Below, one piece after another: positions 1-7,120 of a stretch of 16,272 bases of DNA (position 1 is the stretch's first letter; each line of letters begins with the position of its first letter). The translations under genes and the position numbers were made by a program. The DNA lies in NCBI GenBank assembly GCA_043750035.1, contig JAYVCI010000203.1, forward strand, positions 1-16,272. The letters are read 5' to 3'. Under the pieces are notes generated by a model. The model saw nothing but the letters and a program-made list of their open reading frames with translations. It did no database searches and was not told the origin of the DNA. The stretch is from CANJUD01 sp043750035 (lineage in GTDB: Bacteria; Bacteroidota; Bacteroidia; UKL13-3).

Positions 1-47
1 TGCTTAGAGGTCTATCTGCTCTCATCCTTTTTCACTTCCTATTTCAT

Positions 48-74
48 ATTTAAGATAAGTGATTTATCTTAAAT
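48..74. other. Perfect 11-bp stem-loop, candidate operator or 5' leader hairpin
   Basis: Bases 48-58 are exactly complementary to 64-74, with a 5-base loop (59-63). There is no adjacent T-run in the plus direction, so a plus-strand terminator is unlikely. Read on the minus strand, the hairpin begins three bases after a TATGTTTG box (77-84). That places it at the expected transcription start of a gene running out of the left edge. A palindrome in this position could be a repressor operator or a leader hairpin. The direct repeat AGAGGTCTA occurs on either side (6-14 and 87-95). The structure is seen directly; the role is inferred. Confidence 0.5.
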
Positions 75-76
75 TG

Positions 77-84
77 CAAACATA
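77..84 (-). promoter_or_regulatory. Candidate Bacteroidota -7 promoter element, minus strand
   Basis: The minus strand reads TATGTTTG, an exact match to TAnnTTTG. No well-spaced -33 TTTG is present; the nearest one upstream is 29 bases away. Downstream on the minus strand is a purine-rich stretch and then an ATG at 23-25, open for eight codons to the window edge. This could be the start of a divergent gene whose body lies outside the window. Eight codons are too few to call a gene. Confidence 0.35.
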
Positions 85-167
85 GGAGAGGTCTAGTAAA
101 AAAAAATAGTTTTCAAAAAATCATTCATTTTAGATATAAAGTTTTTCCAACCAAGCAACAAAAACCC

Positions 168-175
168 TACTTTTG
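168..175 (+). promoter_or_regulatory. Candidate -7 promoter element for the 292-aa T9SS protein
   Basis: TACTTTTG matches TAnnTTTG exactly and lies 43 bases before the start codon at 219. A T-run at 142-146 sits where the -33 element would be but lacks the final G. The predicted leader of about 40 bases is AT-rich and has no Shine-Dalgarno motif, as is usual in Bacteroidota. Confidence 0.5.
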
Positions 176-218
176 TGTTCTAATCCTATAACACTTAAAT
201 TAGTAACTAAATTTATAT

Positions 219-1097
219 ATGAAACACAGAAAAACAATTATCCTATTTTTACTATTATTCATCACTGAACTTGCCGCAAATGCCCAACAGTGGTGCAAGC
301 CCGGAGCAAAATGGTATTCTCATTACGGATCATTTGCATTGTACGGATATCGTGAATCAATATATACGCATGATACAACAATCGGTGGGCAGCAATGCCA
401 TATTATCACCAGCCATACCAAATATGTGGATCAATCCATCCCCCAATTATTTTATGGACCGATTACAGAATCGTACTCTTATGCTAGTAATGGAATAGTT
501 TACCAATGGGACAGCGGGCGTTGGGACACACTCTATAACTTCCATTTATTGCCTGGCGATTCAACCCCATTTTTTTATGACAAAGGCAAACCTTATTATG
601 TTCATATAAAAGACACGGGGCATACAACAATAAATGGATACAACCTACAGTGGTATTCGTTCACTTATATGGATTTCTTTAAGCCTGAAACGGATACGGT
701 TTTTGAAAGGATTGGATATGCAGGACCTATATCTATAATGTTTCCTTACTTGAATATTTTTGATGTGGGTGAAGGCGGCATTTGTAACTACTATGACAAC
801 ACTTTCGGGAATTTCAGAAGCGATTCATCCAGTTGCATGTTTATACCCAATGGGATAGCTGAAGTAGATTATGTGAAATTTTCTGTATTCCCAAATCCTT
901 CTACTGGAGTTTTCACAATTATATCACCCAGTGCTGAGGAATCTAATCAAATATATTTATATAATTCTATCGGTAAACTGGTTCGCATATTCCAATACCC
1001 CCAAGGCATTGAGCAAACATTTGACCTCTCATTATATAGTCAGGGTATTTATTGGTTGGTTGTTGGGAATAAAGTTGTTAAATTGGTGAAGGAGTAG
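219..1097 (+). CDS. Secreted protein with T9SS type A sorting domain
   Basis: This 292-residue protein has a clear Sec signal peptide (residues 1-23: charged MKHRK, hydrophobic core, cleavage near ANA-QQ). About 195 residues of uncharacterised secreted domain follow, rich in Tyr, Trp and Gly-Asp turns, with Cys at 26, 60, 189 and 206. Residues 219-292 form a T9SS type A C-terminal sorting domain: FSVFPNPSTG opening, a YNSIGKLV-type strand, GIYWLVV and the basic end KLVKE. Such cargos cross the inner membrane by Sec and the outer membrane by T9SS, and are attached to the surface or released. I recognise no catalytic motif, so the function of the middle region is unknown. The gene has its own candidate promoter at 168-175 and converges on the 1946-residue cargo gene. 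The start is well supported because the signal peptide begins at residue 1. Confidence 0.9.
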   Translation: MKHRKTIILFLLLFITELAANAQQWCKPGAKWYSHYGSFALYGYRESIYTHDTTIGGQQCHIITSHTKYVDQSIPQLFYGPITESYSYASNGIVYQWDSGRWDTLYNFHLLPGDSTPFFYDKGKPYYVHIKDTGHTTINGYNLQWYSFTYMDFFKPETDTVFERIGYAGPISIMFPYLNIFDVGEGGICNYYDNTFGNFRSDSSSCMFIPNGIAEVDYVKFSVFPNPSTGVFTIISPSAEESNQIYLYNSIGKLVRIFQYPQGIEQTFDLSLYSQGIYWLVVGNKVVKLVKE

Positions 1098-1158
1098 TTA
1101 CTGCAATATTAATGCTTGATTGGGAATATGCTCCAAATCCTCTTTGCCAAGTTGAGCC

Positions 1159-4100
1159 TTACTCCTTCACAAACTTATACACCTTGGTATAATTATTTTC
1201 ATTTACCACAAACATATATATACCAGCAGCCCAATGATTAATATCTATCGGGGTGGTTTTGTCTTTTAGCGTGCTGTTATATATAGGCTGTCCCAAAACA
1301 TTATATATGGTAAAACCAAGAGCGTGATGGTTAATGTTTTCGATATATAAAATACTATTGGCTGGGTTGGGGTACAGTTTAACACTATTATACTTGTTCG
1401 ATATTTGATAAATTACATTGGTGGTATCAGCAGTATCTATTTTGGTACAAATACTATTATAATATTTGCCGGGCGAACCACCGGGGCAGCCAATAAACCA
1501 CGTAGCCGCATCAGAATAATCGGTGTATTGGGTGTTATATTCTAAGGTGTAGCCTTTACCATCTGCACTGTCGTTCCAAGGGGATTGGTTGCTCCATGTA
1601 TTATAATAAATAAGAGCACTGTCCTTACTATATATTCTAAAGTTCCCTAATTGATTTAAACTAAGTGACGGAAGTGTTGTGAAATTTTTAATATTGTAAA
1701 ATTGGGTGTTTTTTAATGCTGAATCTGAAACTAATACCCAATTGGAATCTTTATTTAAAATGGAGAGCGAATATAGTTTGTATTTTTTGCCCTCACTATC
1801 AAAAATTATCATGTCTTTCATATTGTAATTCTTTGCAGATTGATTGCGAAGTTCTATCCAATCGCCTGCATCAGCATTGGTTGCTGAATGATAATTTATT
1901 TCAGAAACTACAATTGGTGTGTCGCACCAGCCTTGGTATTGTGCAGGCGACCCGCATATACATTGCTCCATCCAATTTTGTTTGTTTGAATAGTCATCCA
2001 TAATGGTTGTGGGCTTGCTGATAGAAATAGTTTTTCCATTTCCATCAGCACCAAAACTATTGTCATAATGCATCACAAATACTGGATTTTGATTCGCGTC
2101 ATATATTCGTACCAATCCAGTTTTAATAAATCCTTTAGGTATATTAATTGCTGACAAGTTGAAGGGGAACAGATGTCTGAAAGCAGCACTGTCACTCACT
2201 AAAACAAGTTTGCCTTTTGCAGGCATATTTAGTACAGAATCAAAACGTATAATATTGGTTATGTTATTAAATGATATATAATAATTACCCATACTTTTCT
2301 GCTTTGTGGAATCGATATGGTACAACTCGAACCAAGCTCCGGTATTTAAACCCGCAGCAGAATTATAATTTATTTCAGATACCACTAAATCTATTGCAGC
2401 ACATGGGCTGTAAGCTTTTGTGGGCGAACCCCCAAAGCAACCTTCTGTCCATAGAGATGAGGTTATTATATAGTTCGTATCTTTTAAATTTTCGATAGTT
2501 TTACCCAAACTATTTGCATAATAATAATCACTGCCTACGTATTTTACTTTGGTAATCTGTTTGTTGTTTATATCATCAATTGAAATAGAATCTGATAACT
2601 GCAGATTCAAATTTATTTGATACGAAGGGTAGCTATAATTGCTAACAAAGTTTGCAGAATCTTGTGCAATTATGATTCGTTGCAAAGGATAAAATACTTT
2701 ATTTTCGCTCCATGTACTGGAATTTTTACCAGTGTTGAGTTTGTATCCATTTAAGTTTACAGGCATACTGCCACGATTATACAATTCCAACCACTGCGTT
2801 TGTTTTTTCAAACTATCGCTGTTAAAGTTAATTTCAGAAACAACTATATTTTCATTGCAATTTATAACATCAGTTTGCGGATTTCCCAAGAAACAAGCAT
2901 GTCCCCAGCTTGCGGCTTCGCTGTATGCAGCTATGGAATTTGGGATTTGTTTTAATGACAAAGAATAACCATTGGCCCTGGCAAAAGTATCCCATTGATT
3001 ACTATCATTAAAGTTCATTTCAAATCTTATAAATTTATTGCTATCAGTTATTAGAATTGTTTCAGAAGAATCATTCAAATTAAATTGGCTATCAACTATA
3101 ATATTTGATTTGTTTAGCTGTGGAAAATACTTATACAAGTTTGTTGTGTCAGAAACCAATAAGATATAATCATTAGGTAAAATAGTTGCAAAAGGCATTG
3201 CAAAACTATCTTTAGAAGTAAGCAATTTCCAATTTTTCGTATTGATGGTATCATTAGAAATATTTTTAAATTCTATCCAATCACCCATATTAATTTCAGG
3301 CAATGAGTGATAATTAATTTCGGTAGCGACTAGCTGAATATGTTCAGCACAAATTGTTCTTACAGTGCCTGGAGAACCTAAGAAACAACCGATTCCCCAA
3401 TTTGCTTTATCTGAGAAATTATTGTTAACTTTATTATATTCTAAGGTATAACCATGTCCGTTTGGCCAGGCCGGCCAGCCGAAGTTTTCGCTATGATAGT
3501 TCATAGAAAATTTGGGGTACAATTTACTATCATACAGTCGCAGATGTTCGCTATTATTACTCAAACTAAAATTAAAGGAATCTACTACATTGGCAACATT
3601 GGGATATATCTTTTTAAATTTTTGTTTTGTATTTGCAAGTACCAAATAACCAAAAGGTTTTATAATAGTTCCGGCAGGTATAATATAATCATGCAAATCA
3701 TCCCCGTCTTTAAAATGCCATAGCGACACATTGATATTACTACCCGTAGTATTGTGCAGTTCCACCCATTCGCCAGCATCAGCCGAACCTTTGCTGTTAT
3801 AATTTATTTCGCTCACTATAATATTTTCTACGCAGGGTGAATAGGCTTTGCCAGGCGAACCACCAATACATCCATTAAACCAACTCGATCCATTTTTCAT
3901 AATTGATGAATCTGTTTTTAATTCAAATGTTCTTCCTGTACCATCTGCACACTCAGGCCAAGGTATAGAGTCAGTATAAGAGATGGCGATTTTATTTTTC
4001 CCTTTATTGTCAATTAGCACAACCGAATCTGTTTTATTGTCCAACGGGAATTTAATGTTTCCAATTCTATTATATACTGTTGGATAAACTTTTTTAAATA

Positions 4101-6999
4101 GCAAGGTATCCTCACAAACTACTAAATACTTATTAGCCCCCAACACATAGTTATCATTAAAATTATAAAACGCATAATCATTATTTGTTTTGAGACGATA
4201 TCCGGTTAAATCAACTGGAGTGCTTGAAGTATTATGTAATTCTATCCAATTGCCACTATTAATTTTATCGGAACAATTATAGTTAATCTCGGTGCAGACT
4301 ATTGGGAATGAGATTGTTGTACCATTAAAATAAGCAGTGATTGTATTATTAAGCGGGGTTAAATTTATGGTTACTGTTTTAGTTTTATAAGTTACCAAAT
4401 CTATTACAAATGAATCGAACGAATAGCCTGGATTGGGAACTGCTGTTACTGTTATTGGCACACCATCAAAATATACTCCTTTCCAAGGATAGGTAGTTGG
4501 TATAATTGTATTTAATTTTATAACACCACCATTGTTATTGCTAAGTTTCAGTGTGAGATTCACCTTTTTTACTAACGAAAAAATTTGGATAAGTGTATCT
4601 CTTTTATATATTTGACTATACTTAGCAAACGTATCAATTACTGCTACCTGATCTTCCCAGCTTTGTACTGTAGCAAAATTTCCCCAACGTGCAATTTCTT
4701 TGGGCATATCATATATCAAATTATTTTTTATATAATTTATATTATTGGAATAATTGCTTGGTGTAAAAATAGTATTCATCAAATCGGCATAACGATTTAC
4801 AAAATAGTTTTTAAATTTTTTATTTTTTACCAAAGTATTCAAACCAAAGGAATTCCAGGCCACCAATTGTTTCAATCTATCATTGGCCAAAAATCCAATT
4901 ACAGTGCCGTAATCAGTATCATATAATAAATATCTAAACTTGCCCCCTGCTGTAGTGGGTCGCCATAGTTTGGTATTATTGCCGGGCCAATCGTTATTGC
5001 TAATAAATGTTTCAGTACATATATAATCTACATAATTTTTAATATCCAAATATTTGTTCAGTGAATCGTAATTAGCTGCAACCGTTAAATCGCTAGCATA
5101 AAATTGTTGTAAGGAATAATAAGCATTTGCAGTACCATTATGCACCCCCCAAATTCCTATAATATCCATACTGTCCTTATTCACCCCCGTCATATTCTGA
5201 ATAGTTTCGTTATCCTGCTTTTCACGAATATGATAAATACCCCAGATTTGGCCATTCAAATATACTACTACAGAATTATGTTCCATCACATCCAAATTTG
5301 ATTTCAACATGATATGATTCGTTAATTCATCACGCATCATAGAACCACCTTGGTCCTGGCTGCCCGATCTTAAATTGAAGGAGGTAATATCAGTATAACT
5401 TCTAAATGGAAATAATTTGTAATGAATAAACGAACTGTCAAAGTTTGAAGTAGTTTCTACCCTCAAACTTTTTTTGGCATAGCCACGGGAACCATTACCA
5501 TGTATACTGAGCATAGCATCCAATTCGAATTGAAGAGATCCATTCGGTAATAAATATTCTATATGTGAAGTTCTTTTCTCAGCTCCCACATAGCCATTGG
5601 TTGCATACAATCCGTCATAAGGATTAAACAAATCCAATGAATCAGCAGTAATAGATATAATAGGTAATTTAAATTTTTTATCGTTTGTTATATATATATT
5701 AGTGATAGGTTTACTAGGCAAATAGGCTCCCGTAGTATCAATACATAATGCCCTTATAGAAACATCGGCTGTAATTTTAATACCGGTACTGGTATATAAT
5801 TTTGACTTGGTGCTTGGAATATCGCCATTGGTGGTATATTTTATTACACAATTGGGTTGTGTGGTAACTAATTTTAGTATCGCATTTTTAGCAACCATTC
5901 CAGCTTTTAAATTTGCTGCTGGCGGCACCAAAAATCCACTGGCACAATGCCTGCCTGTATTAGTAGAATCGGGCGATGGCTCGTCGGTTATGCACCAACT
6001 ACCACCATCGGGTATTCTAGCTAATGCAGTATTCGCGGGCATAAACTCAGTTTTCTTTTTATCTATTTGTACGCCAGTTTTATTATATAAATAAACAGTT
6101 TCTTTTGCCTTTAATTTAAAATTGGCATGCAAAAAAGAAACACTATCTTTAAGATAAGGATTTTTTATATAATTGTTTATATGCTTTACATTATCAGAAT
6201 AGCCTAAACTTAAATATGGAATAGACGTTTGGTGAAAGCTATCTTTTGGAGTAAGATAACGAATTTGCAATACCAGGGAATCATAATTAGCGATATAGTA
6301 TTTCATGGCATCAATATCAACCAAACTTGCCCTGGGAGCATCCCCATTGCGGATATGCTTTAATGGGTTATTTGAGTATGTGCCTAAATAAGTTCCATTA
6401 AGATATACATAACATTGGTTTTCATTGTCCAGCATCAAATAACATTTTTTAAGATTAGCAACATTGGTATTATTCAATTTGAATATCTGTCGCATGGTAT
6501 AATTTGCCGTGGCTTTTATAGTTGTGCTATCATCGCCATCAGCCAAACCTATCCCACCCTTGCCCACAGCCCAACCACTTGCATCGTAATTGGGATTATA
6601 AATAGCATACGGATTAAAGGAATTGTTCCACATCGTATCTGTTAAACTATATTGCCAGTTATTATTGGGATGTACCGCCGTTTCCCAATGATTAATTTTT
6701 TCTAAGGTATCTTTACCCGATAAAAAAACCAACAATCTTTGCTGGGGTTTTAAAGTGATATTTGGCAATTTATATTTATTCGTAACCTGAATATCATCGG
6801 TTAGCGTATAGCCATTCAAGCTAATATTGGTATTACCTGAGTTATATAGTTCCGCCCAAGGTGAATACTCAAAATCTTCATCAGGGACTTTATAATCATT
6901 AAAAACTTGTATTTCATTAATAACAATCTGCCCCAAACTGGTACTTGGCAAAACACTACCAAATAGAATATATATAATTACTAATTTTAAAGACCGCAT
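1159..6999 (-). CDS. Giant T9SS-secreted CotH-kinase-like protein with seven lamin-tail domains
   Basis: This is a 1946-residue secreted protein. From the ATG at 6999 the order is: signal peptide 1-24; LTD1 at 25-98 resuming at about 290-352, split by a jelly-roll-like insert (about 104-268); chitobiase C-terminal-like domain 363-438; CotH-like domain about 444-760; InlB-like repeat about 812-892; six LTD modules about 900-1850; T9SS type A sorting domain 1872-1946. CotH-type landmarks are RDELT (556-560), VYLNGQIWGIYHIREK (579-594), NDWPGNN with D670 and YDTDYG with D694/D696. The 24-residue gap between D670 and D694 resembles the spacing of the essential Asp pair of Bacillus CotH, a Ser kinase. 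Activity outside the cell, where ATP is scarce, is unproven, so this may be a degenerate or adhesive version. The frame is open to another ATG at 7041. That ATG lies upstream of the -7 box (7018-7025) and would put 14 residues before a good signal peptide, so 6999 is preferred. Confidence 0.88.
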   Translation of the reverse strand: MRSLKLVIIYILFGSVLPSTSLGQIVINEIQVFNDYKVPDEDFEYSPWAELYNSGNTNISLNGYTLTDDIQVTNKYKLPNITLKPQQRLLVFLSGKDTLEKINHWETAVHPNNNWQYSLTDTMWNNSFNPYAIYNPNYDASGWAVGKGGIGLADGDDSTTIKATANYTMRQIFKLNNTNVANLKKCYLMLDNENQCYVYLNGTYLGTYSNNPLKHIRNGDAPRASLVDIDAMKYYIANYDSLVLQIRYLTPKDSFHQTSIPYLSLGYSDNVKHINNYIKNPYLKDSVSFLHANFKLKAKETVYLYNKTGVQIDKKKTEFMPANTALARIPDGGSWCITDEPSPDSTNTGRHCASGFLVPPAANLKAGMVAKNAILKLVTTQPNCVIKYTTNGDIPSTKSKLYTSTGIKITADVSIRALCIDTTGAYLPSKPITNIYITNDKKFKLPIISITADSLDLFNPYDGLYATNGYVGAEKRTSHIEYLLPNGSLQFELDAMLSIHGNGSRGYAKKSLRVETTSNFDSSFIHYKLFPFRSYTDITSFNLRSGSQDQGGSMMRDELTNHIMLKSNLDVMEHNSVVVYLNGQIWGIYHIREKQDNETIQNMTGVNKDSMDIIGIWGVHNGTANAYYSLQQFYASDLTVAANYDSLNKYLDIKNYVDYICTETFISNNDWPGNNTKLWRPTTAGGKFRYLLYDTDYGTVIGFLANDRLKQLVAWNSFGLNTLVKNKKFKNYFVNRYADLMNTIFTPSNYSNNINYIKNNLIYDMPKEIARWGNFATVQSWEDQVAVIDTFAKYSQIYKRDTLIQIFSLVKKVNLTLKLSNNNGGVIKLNTIIPTTYPWKGVYFDGVPITVTAVPNPGYSFDSFVIDLVTYKTKTVTINLTPLNNTITAYFNGTTISFPIVCTEINYNCSDKINSGNWIELHNTSSTPVDLTGYRLKTNNDYAFYNFNDNYVLGANKYLVVCEDTLLFKKVYPTVYNRIGNIKFPLDNKTDSVVLIDNKGKNKIAISYTDSIPWPECADGTGRTFELKTDSSIMKNGSSWFNGCIGGSPGKAYSPCVENIIVSEINYNSKGSADAGEWVELHNTTGSNINVSLWHFKDGDDLHDYIIPAGTIIKPFGYLVLANTKQKFKKIYPNVANVVDSFNFSLSNNSEHLRLYDSKLYPKFSMNYHSENFGWPAWPNGHGYTLEYNKVNNNFSDKANWGIGCFLGSPGTVRTICAEHIQLVATEINYHSLPEINMGDWIEFKNISNDTINTKNWKLLTSKDSFAMPFATILPNDYILLVSDTTNLYKYFPQLNKSNIIVDSQFNLNDSSETILITDSNKFIRFEMNFNDSNQWDTFARANGYSLSLKQIPNSIAAYSEAASWGHACFLGNPQTDVINCNENIVVSEINFNSDSLKKQTQWLELYNRGSMPVNLNGYKLNTGKNSSTWSENKVFYPLQRIIIAQDSANFVSNYSYPSYQINLNLQLSDSISIDDINNKQITKVKYVGSDYYYANSLGKTIENLKDTNYIITSSLWTEGCFGGSPTKAYSPCAAIDLVVSEINYNSAAGLNTGAWFELYHIDSTKQKSMGNYYISFNNITNIIRFDSVLNMPAKGKLVLVSDSAAFRHLFPFNLSAINIPKGFIKTGLVRIYDANQNPVFVMHYDNSFGADGNGKTISISKPTTIMDDYSNKQNWMEQCICGSPAQYQGWCDTPIVVSEINYHSATNADAGDWIELRNQSAKNYNMKDMIIFDSEGKKYKLYSLSILNKDSNWVLVSDSALKNTQFYNIKNFTTLPSLSLNQLGNFRIYSKDSALIYYNTWSNQSPWNDSADGKGYTLEYNTQYTDYSDAATWFIGCPGGSPGKYYNSICTKIDTADTTNVIYQISNKYNSVKLYPNPANSILYIENINHHALGFTIYNVLGQPIYNSTLKDKTTPIDINHWAAGIYMFVVNENNYTKVYKFVKE
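1450..4302 (-). repeat. Six tandem lamin-tail-domain protein modules within the giant T9SS protein
   Basis: Six modules of 153-163 residues follow one another at protein residues about 900-1850. Each opens with an (I/V)V(S/T)EIN(Y/F)N-type strand, then W(I/L/V)E(L/F)xN, and closes with a Cys followed by GGSPG or a variant (GCIGGSPG, GCFLGSPG, ACFLGNP, GCFGGSP, QCICGSP, GCPGGSPG). A second Cys usually follows within 6-10 residues, just before the next module. The EIN starts fall at about residues 904, 1064, 1227, 1389, 1542 and 1700. Lamin-tail domains are Ig-like beta-sandwiches often used as extracellular spacers or adhesive modules. The copies are clearly diverged at protein level, so this is an old expansion. 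Confidence 0.85.
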
Positions 7000-7017
7000 C
7001 TGTTTAATTTGAATGTT

Positions 7018-7025
7018 CAAATATA
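7018..7025 (-). promoter_or_regulatory. -7 promoter element for the giant T9SS protein gene
   Basis: The minus strand reads TATATTTG, an exact TAnnTTTG match, 18 bases before the ATG at 6999. It lies between the two in-frame ATGs (7041 and 6999), which decides the start in favour of 6999. A convincing -33 TTTG at the proper distance is not seen. Confidence 0.55.
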
Positions 7026-7084
7026 AGGTAAAAATACCCATTTAATATTCTCTTCACAATTTATTTTTAATACCCATTTAACCA

Positions 7085-7116
7085 TTTGCCTTTTCCCTTT
7101 TTGCACACTAAACTTG
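7085..7116 (+). promoter_or_regulatory. Promoter for the M1 peptidase gene (TTTG, 20 bases, TAAACTTG)
   Basis: TTTG at 7085-7088 and TAAACTTG at 7109-7116 are separated by 20 bases, the spacing expected for Bacteroidota sigma-A promoters. The -7 box has one mismatch to TAnnTTTG. Its last base is only four bases before the ATG at 7121, so the mRNA would have almost no 5' leader. It shares a short intergenic region with the divergent T9SS gene promoter. Confidence 0.55.
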
Positions 7117-7120
7117 CACC

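Noticed and set aside
200..210. TTAGT-A-ACTAA palindrome in the leader of the first T9SS gene
   Set aside because: Five-base arms in AT-rich DNA are expected by chance, and nothing else supports a site.
4585..4926. 113-codon open frame antisense to the giant T9SS gene
   Set aside because: It lies wholly inside the CotH-domain coding region on the opposite strand, with an Ile/Tyr-rich peptide typical of a shadow frame in AT-rich DNA.
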